64,000 bases of DNA from Fimbriimonadaceae bacterium. Its GTDB lineage: Bacteria; Armatimonadota; Fimbriimonadia; Fimbriimonadales; Fimbriimonadaceae. This document shows, piece after piece, positions 1-8,548 of this stretch. The stretch lies in contig CP075366.1 of the NCBI GenBank assembly GCA_019454145.1, positions 124,001-188,000 of the forward strand, read 5' to 3'. Below the pieces are notes generated by a model. The model had not been told where the DNA came from and searched no databases. It saw nothing but the letters and a program-made list of their open reading frames with translations. Both the position numbers and the translations under genes were made by a program. Within the stretch, counting starts at the first letter, position 1; every line of letters begins with the position of its first letter.

Positions 1-3
1 AAT

Positions 4-510
4 ATGAAAAGAGCGATTTTGATCGGCGTGTTTGTAGCTCTCTGCTTTTCCGCATCGGGCACCACTATTGTCCCTTACGAGACGACAAAAAAAGCCGATT
101 TTGAATCTGCAGTTGTTCAACTTGATGCGGCAATGAGCAAGCGTTTGAAGATCAAACCGATTGCAACTGTTAAACCCGCACAAGGCAATATCACTCGTAA
201 GGAAGTTGCCGCTCGCTTAATCGCTTTGATGAAGCATTATCAATCCAGCTTCCGCGTGACCCCGCGACCGTTTGATGTTTATCCAGAAGTTATTGATAAA
301 TACAACAAGGACGCGACTCTGCGAGCAGATTTGCTTACCCTTTCACGATGGGGATTGATCGGCCCGGTTGGTCCGCTTGTTTCGAATCCTAGTGAGAACA
401 TCAGCGAGGAAGAAGTTGGCGACGCACTTGGTTACTTTTACACTCAAATCACTTATCTCAGCCATCAACCAGATCCTCGATGGACGCCCGCTCTCAGTGA
501 CGGCGAATAA
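4..510 (+). CDS. Secreted protein of unknown function, possibly SLH-like
   Basis: 168 residues. An N-terminal signal peptide is visible (MKRAILIGVFVALCFSASG, basic start then hydrophobic core). The mature part contains a stretch beginning ITRKEVAARLIALM and a later segment with FDVYP...DLLTLSRWGLIGP, which loosely resembles the helix-turn-helix rhythm of S-layer homology (SLH) repeats (R-x-E-x-A-x-x-L followed by a gap and a G-x-I/L turn). Only one weak repeat is seen, so a cell-envelope role is a guess. The ATG starts 3 bases into the window, so its promoter lies outside. The histidine kinase gene follows 32 bases downstream on the same strand. No enzyme motif is recognised. Confidence 0.6.
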   Translation: MKRAILIGVFVALCFSASGTTIVPYETTKKADFESAVVQLDAAMSKRLKIKPIATVKPAQGNITRKEVAARLIALMKHYQSSFRVTPRPFDVYPEVIDKYNKDATLRADLLTLSRWGLIGPVGPLVSNPSENISEEEVGDALGYFYTQITYLSHQPDPRWTPALSDGE

Positions 511-542
511 CCCTGAATTCAAGCTGACGATCTGCCGATAAT

Positions 543-2051
543 TTGAGAGAATTGGCGGCACAACCACGGTGGTCACAAGCTGACCTCTGGGATCTGTTTG
601 ACCTGAGCCCGGTCTCAGATTCGGATATTGCTAAGTACTTGGACATCACTCTTGCCAAGTGCGTGAGTTGGTTTCGTGCGTCTGGCGGTTCAATTTTCCT
701 CGCCGATGGCGGAGACCGTTTTGGATTGCAGGCCAAAGTGGGTGCCCAAAGCAAACTTCCCGAAGATGCGGCAGTGATTAGCGGAGTTGGCATTGCGGGA
801 ATTGTTGCCGCAAGCGGAGTTGCCCGGCTGATTGACGATCCGACCTTTTATGCGGATATGTCGGAAATTGAAACCAAGCAATCCATTTCAAGTTCAATGG
901 TCATCCCGCTGGTTGATGTTCGGCGTAGAGTGATCGGGGTTCTCAACATCAGCCGTAAAACTGGCGAACATCCGTTTGAAGAACGAGATTTAGATCAAGC
1001 AGTTGCACTCGCCGCTCATGTTACTTTGGCGGTGACAAACGCTCAAATGGTAACCCGGCTCAAATCAACCGTCAAAGAAACAAAACTTGCGAATGAAAAG
1101 CTAACGGCCGTACTTGATTCTGTTGGTGGCGCGGTGATCGTAGTAGATGGCGATGGCGAAATTGTAAACAAGAATTCCACAGCTGAGGAAGACATCCTTG
1201 CTCCCAGCGCGGGCCGATTAGGGGAATCCATTTCCCATGTGATTTGGGATACATTGACTCTTCACGAAACGGTCAAAAAGCCGTTCTACGATTCGGATTT
1301 TGATCGCACTTGGATGGTGGAAGCTCGACCTCTGAACTCTGGTGGAGCGGTTATCACGTGCCAGGAAATCACTGACCACGAACGTCAACAAAGAGAACTG
1401 GGCAGAGTTCGGCGGTTAGCCGAAATTGGTCAGATGACCGCCGCAATCGCCCATGAAATCCGCAACCCCCTGACCGGGATTCGGAGTGCGGCGCAGATGA
1501 TTTCCCAGCATCCCGAAACCATGCCGGACTTCATTGGTGCCATTGAGGAAGAAGCATTGAAACTCAACGACCTCTGCGACGAGTTTTTAGAGTTCGCAAG
1601 GCCGATGCAACTGAACCTCCAGCCAGTGGTTCTCAGCGACGTCATCGGCGACGTACTCAAAGTTCTCAAACCACTTGCGGAAGAAAAGGGAATCGAAATC
1701 AAATTCGAATTTTCGCCAGGTGGAGAGCAAGTACAGCTTGATATTCGTCGGGTTGGGCAGATTGTTCATAACCTCGTTCGGAACGCATTCGACGCAAGTC
1801 AACCGGGCCAGTCCATCACGGTTTCTGCCGAAGGTGGAACATTCAGGGTAACGGATCAAGGAATCGGCATGAGTGAAGAGCAAGTCGCCAAGTTGTTCTC
1901 TGCATTCTTCACCACGAAGTCGGCCGGAACTGGGCTCGGATTGAGCGTTTGCCGCAAGATTGTAGATGCCCACGGAGGCGAGATTCGTGTGCAGTCGGAA
2001 GTGGGCAAGGGCACCACATTTGAAGTTTGTTTGGATCGGAATCAAAAATGA
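543..2051 (+). CDS. Sensor histidine kinase, GAF-PAS-HisKA-HATPase (NtrB/AtoS-like)
   Basis: 502 residues, no membrane segment, so probably cytoplasmic. Order: GAF-like sensor domain (about 25-165), a short coiled linker, a PAS-like domain (about 190-285), a dimerisation/phosphoacceptor domain with H-box AAIAHEIRNPLTG (phospho-His about 304), then the ATPase domain with N-box (NLVRNAFDAS), G1 (DQGIGM), F-box (FFTTKSAGTG) and G2 (GTGLGLSVCRKI). The H-box and ATPase layout match the NtrB/AtoS type that pairs with sigma54-activating regulators, and such a regulator follows with an ATGA stop-start overlap. The start codon is TTG with no clear Shine-Dalgarno; a second in-frame TTG lies three codons later. 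The sensed signal is unknown; GAF domains often bind small ligands. Confidence 0.9.
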   Translation: MRELAAQPRWSQADLWDLFDLSPVSDSDIAKYLDITLAKCVSWFRASGGSIFLADGGDRFGLQAKVGAQSKLPEDAAVISGVGIAGIVAASGVARLIDDPTFYADMSEIETKQSISSSMVIPLVDVRRRVIGVLNISRKTGEHPFEERDLDQAVALAAHVTLAVTNAQMVTRLKSTVKETKLANEKLTAVLDSVGGAVIVVDGDGEIVNKNSTAEEDILAPSAGRLGESISHVIWDTLTLHETVKKPFYDSDFDRTWMVEARPLNSGGAVITCQEITDHERQQRELGRVRRLAEIGQMTAAIAHEIRNPLTGIRSAAQMISQHPETMPDFIGAIEEEALKLNDLCDEFLEFARPMQLNLQPVVLSDVIGDVLKVLKPLAEEKGIEIKFEFSPGGEQVQLDIRRVGQIVHNLVRNAFDASQPGQSITVSAEGGTFRVTDQGIGMSEEQVAKLFSAFFTTKSAGTGLGLSVCRKIVDAHGGEIRVQSEVGKGTTFEVCLDRNQK

Positions 2052-3235
2052 GTAGCAAAAAGAGAGTTTTGGTTGTTGACGACGAATTGAATATCCGTCG
2101 CATATTGCAGGCATCGTTTGATAAAAACGGATGGGTTGCATTGACTGCCGAATCGGGTGAGGAAGCCTTGGCAGTTTTGGGCCGAGAAGAAGTGGATTGT
2201 GTACTCACCGACGTCACAATGCCAGGGCTGAGCGGCTACGATTTACAAAAACAAATCGCCGATAAGTTTCCCAATTTGCCGGTTGTGATCATGACTGCTT
2301 TCGGCACGATTCCTCAAGCGATTGAATCAATCCGATCTGGCGCATTTGAATTCGTCACAAAACCGTTTGATCTGGATTCGGTCAAGAAAGTTGTTCAGTC
2401 TGCGCTTGAAGGCGATTCCGCAAAAGCGAAGAAATCTTCTCGCAAAAAGGCAACCGGAGGTTCCGCATCCAAAGCCTTTATTGCTGAGTCTCCGGCCATG
2501 AAAGAAATTCTGGAGATGGTTCAACAAGTGGCGGATTCTCGAGCAACGGTACTTGTAACCGGCGAAAGCGGGACAGGGAAGGAAGTCATTGCCAGGTTGA
2601 TCCACACCTACTCAAACAGAAATGAAAATCCGTTTGTCGCGATTAGCTGTGCGGCGTTACCGGAGACTCTTTTAGAAAGCGAACTTTTCGGTCACGAAAA
2701 AGGTGCGTTTACCGGTGCGGATTCCGCAAAAGCTGGGCGATTTGAACTCGCAGATACCGGAACATTCTTCCTGGATGAAGTGGGCGATATTCCAATGCCG
2801 ATTCAGATCAAGCTCCTGCGCGTACTCCAAGAACGAGAATTCGAGCGCCTTGGTGCAACCAAACCAACCAGAGTAGATGTTAGGCTTGTAACCGCGACCA
2901 ACCGAGATTTGCAGGAAGCGGTTGATGATGGGCTGTTCCGTCTCGATCTGCTTTATCGGCTTCAAGTCGTGGAAATCCACTTGCCGCCACTGCGCGAAAG
3001 AATTGAAGACATCAAACCCCTCTGCGAGCATTTCTTAGCGAAGTACTCCGAAGAAAACGGCCGTAGCCTCGCTACCGTCAGTGATGAGGCCTTAGAAGTC
3101 CTTTCAAATTATCCGTGGCCGGGCAATGTGCGTGAGCTAGAAAACACGATGGAGCGCGCAACCGTTATGGCGAAAGCGGATGAAACCGAGATGCTAGTGA
3201 AGCATCTGCCATCAAAAATGAGAACTGCCGCTTAA
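2048..3235 (+). CDS. NtrC-family response regulator lacking a DNA-binding domain
   Basis: 395 residues from the ATG that overlaps the kinase stop. Receiver domain 1-120 with phosphoacceptor Asp55 (LTDVTMPG) and the acidic pair DD near residue 11. The sigma54-interaction AAA+ domain carries Walker A GESGTGKE (172-179), the sigma54-contacting GAFTGA loop (219-224), Walker B FLDEVGD (241-247) and the conserved YPWPGNVRELEN segment (355-366). The protein ends about 25 residues after that segment, whereas NtrC-type proteins normally carry a further Fis-type helix-turn-helix domain. It should therefore activate sigma54-RNA polymerase without specific enhancer binding, as described for FlgR of Helicobacter/Campylobacter. 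Its partner is the adjacent kinase. Flagellar control is plausible because flagellin lies in the window, but this is inference. Confidence 0.92.
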   Translation: MSSKKRVLVVDDELNIRRILQASFDKNGWVALTAESGEEALAVLGREEVDCVLTDVTMPGLSGYDLQKQIADKFPNLPVVIMTAFGTIPQAIESIRSGAFEFVTKPFDLDSVKKVVQSALEGDSAKAKKSSRKKATGGSASKAFIAESPAMKEILEMVQQVADSRATVLVTGESGTGKEVIARLIHTYSNRNENPFVAISCAALPETLLESELFGHEKGAFTGADSAKAGRFELADTGTFFLDEVGDIPMPIQIKLLRVLQEREFERLGATKPTRVDVRLVTATNRDLQEAVDDGLFRLDLLYRLQVVEIHLPPLRERIEDIKPLCEHFLAKYSEENGRSLATVSDEALEVLSNYPWPGNVRELENTMERATVMAKADETEMLVKHLPSKMRTAA

Positions 3236-3741
3236 CGAGGCTGAGCGCGATAAACCCAAATCGTTCCGGACTTGAGCGTGTTCAGCCGGATCGTTTTGCG
3301 GGTAACAAATCGTTTTCCGTTTGAATTCTGCTCAAGCAGAGTGATCTCGGCACCGTCAGCTTTCACTTGCTCAATAATTGCTGTGTGCTGACTCGCCGTG
3401 TAAGTTGTGGTCATTGGGCCAGCTTTTTCAACGAACTTGGCGTTGCGGATTTGAATAATGTCGCCTGGCTGGAATAAGTTAGGCTCTACCGAAAAATTAG
3501 TGGGAGTGATCGTCGCCAGTTTTTTGCCCCATACGTAGTCGCCAGATTGGGGAGAATCCGCCCAACTGCCATAGGCTTTGGCTTTCGCCGCCTTTAGAGC
3601 CTCGTCGGCAAGTTCTGCACACTCGCCGCTTCCCACAGTCTGACCAATGTGTTCTGAGGCGTAGCTTAATACCTGCGTACGCAGATGATCTTCTGCTGAT
3701 ACGTTGGAAATCAGGAAAGTGCAAAGCGCCAAAGCTGTCAT
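3232..3741 (-). CDS. Secreted CHAP/NlpC-like protein, hypothetical
   Basis: 169 residues from the ATG at 3741, which gives a compact signal peptide (MTALALCTFLISNVSA). A TTG at 3771 would add ten residues. The mature part has a Cys in GECAELADEAL, a central FQPGDIIQIRN strand, a His in SQHTAIIEQV and an acidic/Asn segment LLEQNSNG. That Cys...His...Glu/Asn order, with a 'PGDIIQ' strand before the His, resembles CHAP/NlpC-P60 papain-fold amidases, which cut peptidoglycan or amides. Overall similarity is too weak to name a substrate. The stop codon interlocks with that of the convergent response regulator in TTAA at 3232-3235. Confidence 0.6.
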   Translation of the reverse strand: MTALALCTFLISNVSAEDHLRTQVLSYASEHIGQTVGSGECAELADEALKAAKAKAYGSWADSPQSGDYVWGKKLATITPTNFSVEPNLFQPGDIIQIRNAKFVEKAGPMTTTYTASQHTAIIEQVKADGAEITLLEQNSNGKRFVTRKTIRLNTLKSGTIWVYRAQPR

Positions 3742-3927
3742 GTGGAATGTGCCCAGTAGGAATTGTGCCAAGTCAATGACGTTTCGTTACTCGTAACAAT
3801 ACTAGGTTGGGGGCCTAAAACAACACTGAGTTTCTTGCGGAAAATTTGTGCAGTCGTTCGGCCATTTCGTTAAATCACCGACAACGCAAGCGATAAACTA
3901 GGCGTACAAACGTCTGGAAGAGAAATC

Positions 3928-4995
3928 ATGCTGAGCTACGACCGATCTATAGTCGAAACTTTGGAGGCCGACCGCCCCAAGATTCCCGTTGGATTGCTCA
4001 GCCGGGATGAAAAAGACCGCCTGATTGAGCGTGGATTCCTTGCTCTGTACCGATGGTACGTTGATCGGAGCCAAGCATTGCGAAATTGGAATCCCGACCG
4101 CGACGTGCTCTGGAAGAAGATTCGGCAAGACCACAATTACGAAGTTAACAAGATTCTGGAAGGGTTTTTCGCTGTGGAACAGTACGTTCCCGACTACGTG
4201 GAAAGCATTGTTGACCTCATCCGCAAAAGCCACGGGCGTTCTCACTTCCAAATCCGTTGGGGCAGTGAAGAAAGCAAACACGCTGATCTTTGGCACAACG
4301 CAGTTTTGTTTAGTCGGTTCCGCTCTCCGGAATGGCTTCGCAACTACATGGGCGAACTGCGGTCAAACACTTGGAAGTTGCCATGGGAAGGCGACCCGAT
4401 CCGGATGATTTTCTATACAGTGTTCCAAGAACGGGCCACCCAGATCAATTACCTTGGTATGGGCGTTATCGCTAAGGGCCAGAGCAAGGTAGAACAATTC
4501 AAAGATTCCGCTGACCCGGTTTTGGTTCAGGCTTGTAAGCTGATCGCGATTGATGAAGCGGCGCACTACAACTTCTTCCTCGAAGGCGCACGGCTGTTCC
4601 TTTACTACTATCCGGCTCAGGCTTTGGAAGCCATGCACGACGTGATCAAGTACTTCTCCATGCCGGCGGGGGCGTTGATTCCGGATTACAACGAGTTCTC
4701 AACTATCGTTCATAAGGCGGGCATCTACGGCCCCCGTGAACACAGCCGCGACGTGATTCAAAAGGCTCTGGACAACCTTGGCATGGCGAGCAAACGACTG
4801 CTTGAAGAAGGCATCCGCAAAACCCGGCTTGTGCCAGATGAAGATGGAAATCTACGCCAAACGGCCATCTTCCCGGGGCTAGATTTTCAGCATATCGAAG
4901 ATGCGGTGAAGCGGATGTTCGACCGGACGGGTAAGTATGAAGCTGAGATCGGGTTCGACGAAATCGATCCGGTTGAGTTCAAGCCAGCTTATTGA
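3928..4995 (+). CDS. Acyl-ACP desaturase, soluble di-iron type
   Basis: 355 residues. Belongs to the ferritin-like stearoyl-ACP desaturase family (FA_desaturase_2), which introduces a cis double bond into acyl chains on acyl carrier protein using O2 and ferredoxin electrons. Iron ligands are visible: an early Glu in FAVEQYVPDY (about 84), the first EExxH motif EESKH (114-118), a Glu in FQERATQ, and the second motif DEAAH (209-213), where Asp replaces the usual first Glu outside the metal-binding positions. No transmembrane segment, as expected for a soluble enzyme. A GAAGAG-like ribosome site lies about 8 bases before the ATG. It stands alone and a palindromic repeat pair follows it. The 2Fe-2S ferredoxin at 41225 is one possible electron donor, by inference only. 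Confidence 0.9.
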   Translation: MLSYDRSIVETLEADRPKIPVGLLSRDEKDRLIERGFLALYRWYVDRSQALRNWNPDRDVLWKKIRQDHNYEVNKILEGFFAVEQYVPDYVESIVDLIRKSHGRSHFQIRWGSEESKHADLWHNAVLFSRFRSPEWLRNYMGELRSNTWKLPWEGDPIRMIFYTVFQERATQINYLGMGVIAKGQSKVEQFKDSADPVLVQACKLIAIDEAAHYNFFLEGARLFLYYYPAQALEAMHDVIKYFSMPAGALIPDYNEFSTIVHKAGIYGPREHSRDVIQKALDNLGMASKRLLEEGIRKTRLVPDEDGNLRQTAIFPGLDFQHIEDAVKRMFDRTGKYEAEIGFDEIDPVEFKPAY

Positions 4996-5009
4996 AATTG
5001 GTTTTGTTT

Positions 5010-5046
5010 CCCTCCCTGATAGTTCGGGGAGGGTTGGGAGGGGTTA
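5010..5046. repeat. Family A palindromic repeat (CCCTCCC...GGGAGGG), copy 1
   Basis: Imperfect palindrome around TTCGGGGAGGG followed by TTGGGAGGGGTT. The four closely spaced G-runs on the plus strand form a G-quadruplex-type motif. It sits just after the desaturase gene. Confidence 0.85.
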
Positions 5047-5064
5047 ATCTAAGTCCTCAAAAAT

Positions 5065-5094
5065 CCCTACCTTTGAAAATCAAAAGTAGGGCAC
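5065..5094. repeat. Family B palindromic repeat (CCCTACCTTTG...CAAAGGTAGGG), copy 1
   Basis: Degenerate copy of a second dispersed palindrome ending in GGGCAC. It lies 18 bases from family A copy 1, the same pairing seen elsewhere in the window. Confidence 0.8.
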
Positions 5095-5144
5095 GATCAG
5101 TTTTCGGAAAAGGAAGAGAATGAGTGCTTCTAATGTTGACTTTG

Positions 5145-5720
5145 CTAAGAGGTGCCTATTTTTATGCTCCAAATAAGATAGTGGATGAATTGCAGGCACT
5201 CGTATTCTGTCGGGGAATTATCTTTCTCAAAACCGCAACTTATTATCACGACTTCATTTTCAGAGAACAAATGGATACTTGCACCAAAACTATGGTACCG
5301 CCAGTATCCGGCAAAACTATTTGCGATAATATGATCAGATGTTGGTCTGCGATTAACTTCCTCAAGTAATTCTTTTTTTATTTTACTATAGTATTGAGAT
5401 TCTATTTGCTTACGTCCGAAGTCATCTTCAAACTCGCGATCAGTTGGAATCGGCACTTCAACAATAATGTTTGCTCCTGATCGCGACTCAAGGTTTACTG
5501 TTCCTTCTCTGATACGTTTGAGTGTAACCAGGCTTGTTGGCATCTGAAACGTGAATGATTTTTTGTTTTTGCCTGCGGGAACCGACACCGTTTGTGTGTT
5601 CGACATATCCGGTTTCGCAACGGATGGCGGTAATTCTGCAAACTTTTTAGTTGAAGAGCACCCGAATAGAAATAGGAACAGAATGAGACAGCCCGCAGTT
5701 TTCACAATACGATTGTGCAT
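5145..5720 (-). CDS. Hypothetical lipoprotein
   Basis: 191 residues. The N-terminus is a lipoprotein signal with lipobox LFGC (Cys21), followed by the Ser-Ser-Thr-Lys-Lys tether. The mature part has an acidic/polar linker, a strand-rich region (KSFTFQMPTSLVTLKRIREGTVNLESR) and a C-terminal segment containing EVVIISCGFEKDN. No catalytic motif is recognised. Being a lipoprotein it should be anchored in the envelope. It is flanked by palindromic repeats on both sides and has no operon partner: the prepilin-like gene upstream on the same strand is 206 bases away behind three repeats. Function unknown. Confidence 0.65.
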   Translation of the reverse strand: MHNRIVKTAGCLILFLFLFGCSSTKKFAELPPSVAKPDMSNTQTVSVPAGKNKKSFTFQMPTSLVTLKRIREGTVNLESRSGANIIVEVPIPTDREFEDDFGRKQIESQYYSKIKKELLEEVNRRPTSDHIIANSFAGYWRYHSFGASIHLFSENEVVIISCGFEKDNSPTEYECLQFIHYLIWSIKIGTS

Positions 5721-5755
5721 CAGAAATGCTGTAAGTAGGGTTAATTCTAAGTTTG

Positions 5756-5791
5756 CCTCCCCAAGCCTGGGGAGGGTTAGGGCGGGGTTGA
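5756..5791. repeat. Family A palindromic repeat, copy 2
   Basis: CCTCCCCAAGCCTGGGGAGG core followed by a GGGCGGGGTT tail. Part of an A-B-A cluster between the lipoprotein and prepilin-like genes. Confidence 0.85.
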
Positions 5792-5802
5792 ACTACTGGA
5801 AT

Positions 5803-5832
5803 CCCTACCTTTGCAATCAAAGGTAGGGGCAC
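5803..5832. repeat. Family B palindromic repeat, copy 2
   Basis: Near-perfect copy: CCCTACCTTTG, a short loop, then CAAAGGTAGGGGCAC. Confidence 0.88.
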
Positions 5833-5849
5833 GAGAGTACGAACCGTTT

Positions 5850-5900
5850 CCCTCCCCAAGCTTGGGGAGGGTGGTCGCAAAGCGACCGGGTGGGGTTGAA
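5850..5900. repeat. Family A repeat with second hairpin, copy 3
   Basis: CCCTCCCCAAGCTTGGGGAGGG is followed directly by a second hairpin GGTCGC-AAA-GCGACC and the tail GGGTGGGGTTG. The same long form occurs at 21328 and, inverted and decayed, at 60250. Confidence 0.88.
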
Positions 5901-5926
5901 TAACTCCCTCAAAAAGTCGCTGGAAC

Positions 5927-6703
5927 CTACTCCACCTTCGCTGTCGCGAAATAGTAATCTTCGCAAGCCGAACCAAATGAACACCCAGCTTTGAGCAAAT
6001 CGCCTAAATCGTGCGGCTTGAACATGGATTCGTTGTAACCATAACCAAACGAGCCACTCCTCAGAACCGGGCGCATGCGATTGGCGTGGGAATCAGTCCA
6101 AACCACGACCGCCATCTTTGCCGCCCTGCCATGAATGGTGGGGAATTCCGAGCTGGGTGGCTCGAGGTAAGAATTCGATTCAAAAACCGCCGTAGATGAA
6201 GACCAATTGTTGATCCGAGCCGCTGTTGCAAAGGCAATGGTTTCCGCTGTACGTTCAATTTGCGAAGCATTTACGGGCCTTGGTACCTCGTTGTAAGTCG
6301 GGGCGGGGTAATCGCTTGGTGAAAGATAGGCGTAGTTGTATCCGTAGCCTGTGTCTCCAAGAGCAGAACGGTTTTTGAGATCAAAAAGAGGGTCGCTTTG
6401 AATCTGCCCGTTCCGCATGTAAGGGAAAAGTAACGCCTCATTTTTACGGAGCGTTGTCCCGTCAAAACTGCCCCACCAGTAGTAGGTTTTCTCGGACGAT
6501 TCAGTTCGATCGCGCATGCAGGTGTCGTCGTAATCCGCGAGATACATATTCCAGGCGAGGCCGATTTGTTTGAGATTGCTTAGCGACTGGGTAGCTTTGG
6601 CGGCGGTTTTTGCCTGGGCAAAACCGGGGAAAAGGATCGCGGCAAGAATCGCGATGATCGCGATGACGACGAGGAGTTCGATAAGCGTGAATGCTTTTTT
6701 CAT
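5927..6703 (-). CDS. Prepilin-like secreted protein (N-terminal methylation motif)
   Basis: 258 residues. It begins with a textbook type IV prepilin leader: [20 protein letters not shown], with the FTLIEL cleavage/methylation motif and the hydrophobic pilin helix. The following [28 protein letters not shown] pattern is typical of the large families of prepilin-motif proteins in planctomycetes, verrucomicrobia and Armatimonadota. The remainder contains a block with [11 protein letters not shown] and a late [12 protein letters not shown] prepilin peptidase should process it before assembly or surface export. The ATG is 107 bases from a probable cobalamin riboswitch on the same strand, the only regulatory element seen for it. 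There is no pilus assembly gene next to it, so it may be a surface protein rather than a structural pilin. Confidence 0.85.
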   Translation of the reverse strand: MKKAFTLIELLVVIAIIAILAAILFPGFAQAKTAAKATQSLSNLKQIGLAWNMYLADYDDTCMRDRTESSEKTYYWWGSFDGTTLRKNEALLFPYMRNGQIQSDPLFDLKNRSALGDTGYGYNYAYLSPSDYPAPTYNEVPRPVNASQIERTAETIAFATAARINNWSSSTAVFESNSYLEPPSSEFPTIHGRAAKMAVVVWTDSHANRMRPVLRSGSFGYGYNESMFKPHDLGDLLKAGCSFGSACEDYYFATAKVE

Positions 6704-6811
6704 TGTTCTGACCAGTTGGGCCAGAAGGATTGATTTACGAAGGGCCAGACAAACGCCATTGTTGACGCCTGCCCCATGCTCGTAGGTTAGCCTTCTGATT
6801 TTAACGAAACA

Positions 6812-6955
6812 CGGCAGGCATTCGGACTGACCTTATCGCTAAGGATCACCGTTGCGGCACAGTGCCGGATTCTCACCGGACTTCCCCTGAACGCTCCGAT
6901 CAAGATCGGAACGTCTTGACCCACGATAGGTCAAGCTGGTTTCAGATTCAAAGTT
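6812..6955 (-). promoter_or_regulatory. Probable cobalamin (B12) riboswitch
   Basis: Read on the minus strand, positions about 6887 to 6846 give GGGGAAGTCCGGTGAGAATC, then a CCGGCACTGTGCCGCAACGG arm, matching the conserved core of cobalamin riboswitches (GGGAA...GGTG...AAxTCC...GCxxCxGTxxCCGCAACxGT). Nearer the gene, 6829-6812 reads AGTCCGAATGCCTGCCG, close to the B12-box consensus. Two stem-loops (TTGACCtatcgtgGGTCAA and CCGATCttGATCGG) lie on the 5' side where accessory helices are expected. Downstream, GGCAGGC (minus strand, 6773-6767) is the exact complement of the box's GCCTGCC, giving a plausible switching helix. The next minus-strand gene is the prepilin-like one at 6703. Confidence 0.8.
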
Positions 6956-7038
6956 ACCCAGATTCCTAAGTTCAATCCAGGGCTAAGCGGGTGCCCAGTT
7001 TTCGCCGAACCCTGCCGGGTAACCTGAGGGGATACAAG

Positions 7039-8484
7039 ATGGCCAATTCCGTTATGGCAGACATGAAAATTAAGCGCGAAGATTTGAACCCAGCGACGGT
7101 TCAATTAGAAATCAGTTGTTCTGAAGATCAGATTAAGTCTGGATTTGAGAAGGCAGTACGTGAATTGGGCAAAAAGGTGCGAGTCCCTGGATTCCGACCA
7201 GGCAAAGCCCCCAAACACATGATCGAAGAAGGGCTGAACCCTCAGGCACTTTACGAAAGGGCCGCCGACGTGATCATCCGCGCCGCCTACGAAGAAATTG
7301 TAGAAAAGGAATCCATTAAGCCAGATGGAATGCCAAGCGTGGATATTTCAATGTTCCACCGCGGCGGCGAAACTCTGGATGACGGAAAAATCGCAACCCC
7401 GACCTTTGAATTCAAAATGAAGGTGCCTCTGGCTCCAGTTGTTGAATTGGCTGACTTCAAAGGTCTTCAAGCTCAAAAGCCAGCGATTGAGGTCACAGAA
7501 GACGAAATCAACCACCAGATTGACGAGCTTCGCCGAGGCGCAGGTAAGAAAAGCGAAGTCACCACTCGTGGAATCCAAGAAGGCGACGCAGTTGTTCTTT
7601 CTCTTAGTGTTGATTGGGATGCTAACGACACCCGTAGCTTTATGGTGATCGCTGGTCAAACATTTCCTGGCCTTGATAAAGCCATCATGGGCATGAGCAC
7701 CGACGACGTAAAGGTTGAAGAACTAAGCTTCCCCGATAGCTTCCAACATGAAGCTTGGAAGGGCCAAAAGCTCAAAACCAAGATTTTGGTCAAGTCAGTC
7801 AGTGCATTCCAGTTGCCTGATCTGACCGACGAATTTGCCGCCGCGTTCAACTTTGATAACGTTGATGCCCTCAAGGAACGAGTCCGCGAAGGAATCACCA
7901 CCGTCAAGCAAAACATGGTCAAGGATATGGTTCGCGACCAACTGCTCGATTCACTGCTCGAAAAGAGCACTGTTCACGTAGCAGATAACACTTGGGAAGG
8001 AGTGGTTGATCGCCGCATTCGAGAACTCGGAGCCGAACTCGATCGCAACAACGCAACTTTTGCTCAATACTTTGAAGCCAACAACCTCACCGAAGAGCAG
8101 TTCATGGATTCTCTCCGTGAAGAAGCAAAGGTCAATGTGCGGCGTGCGCTCATTATTCAGCGCTTGTTCCAAGACCATGGCATGAAAATTGAGAACTCCG
8201 ATGTTGACTTCCATTTCCGCCAGGTTCTTGCTGAAAACAATGTTCCTCAGGATCAAGTTGATGCGTTTACCAAGCAATATGGTGGTCAAGTCCGAGAAGA
8301 AATCATCTTCCGCGCAATGGCGAGCAAGGTTACAGACTTGCTGATCGAAAACGCGAAAGTTGAAGAAGTCAAGGGTAGCACCGGAGGCAAAGCTCCGGCA
8401 AAAGCCGCATCTAAATCGGCTAAAGCGGAACCAAAGGCGGAGAAGGCTCCGGCTAAGGGAACGAAGAAGCCAGCGAAGAAGTAA
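7039..8484 (+). CDS. tig: Trigger factor (ribosome-associated chaperone/PPIase)
   Basis: 481 residues from the ATG preceded by GAGGGG eight bases upstream; an upstream in-frame ATG at 6991 lacks such a site. The N-terminal ribosome-binding domain has the signature GFRPGKAPKHMIE, which docks to protein L23 at the exit tunnel. A middle FKBP-like peptidyl-prolyl isomerase domain follows (EGDAVVLSL... TFPGLDKAIMGM), then the helical C-terminal chaperone domain. The last 35 residues form an Ala/Lys/Pro-rich basic tail (repeats like KAAPKAEKAPAK), a common extension. First gene of a tig-clpP-clpX proteostasis cluster. Start at 7054 (MADMKI) is an alternative. Confidence 0.95.
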   Translation: MANSVMADMKIKREDLNPATVQLEISCSEDQIKSGFEKAVRELGKKVRVPGFRPGKAPKHMIEEGLNPQALYERAADVIIRAAYEEIVEKESIKPDGMPSVDISMFHRGGETLDDGKIATPTFEFKMKVPLAPVVELADFKGLQAQKPAIEVTEDEINHQIDELRRGAGKKSEVTTRGIQEGDAVVLSLSVDWDANDTRSFMVIAGQTFPGLDKAIMGMSTDDVKVEELSFPDSFQHEAWKGQKLKTKILVKSVSAFQLPDLTDEFAAAFNFDNVDALKERVREGITTVKQNMVKDMVRDQLLDSLLEKSTVHVADNTWEGVVDRRIRELGAELDRNNATFAQYFEANNLTEEQFMDSLREEAKVNVRRALIIQRLFQDHGMKIENSDVDFHFRQVLAENNVPQDQVDAFTKQYGGQVREEIIFRAMASKVTDLLIENAKVEEVKGSTGGKAPAKAASKSAKAEPKAEKAPAKGTKKPAKK

Positions 8485-8491
8485 TTAAACT

Positions 8492-8519
8492 GGGCCTGCA
8501 TGGATGACACGCCAGGCCC
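8492..8519 (+). promoter_or_regulatory. Intercistronic hairpin between tig and clpP
   Basis: GGGCCTG and CAGGCCC are perfect 7-base inverted arms around a 14-base loop in the 64-base gap. There is no T-run after it, so it is more likely an mRNA processing or stability element than a terminator. Confidence 0.5.
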
Positions 8520-8548
8520 GATAACAAAAGAGAACAAAGGATTGATAC

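Noticed and set aside
1587-2141. A 184-residue frame on the minus strand
   Set aside because: Covers the kinase ATPase domain and the kinase/regulator junction; only a shadow.
5124-5369. An 81-residue frame on the plus strand
   Set aside because: Antisense of the lipoprotein at 5145, which has a signal and lipobox.
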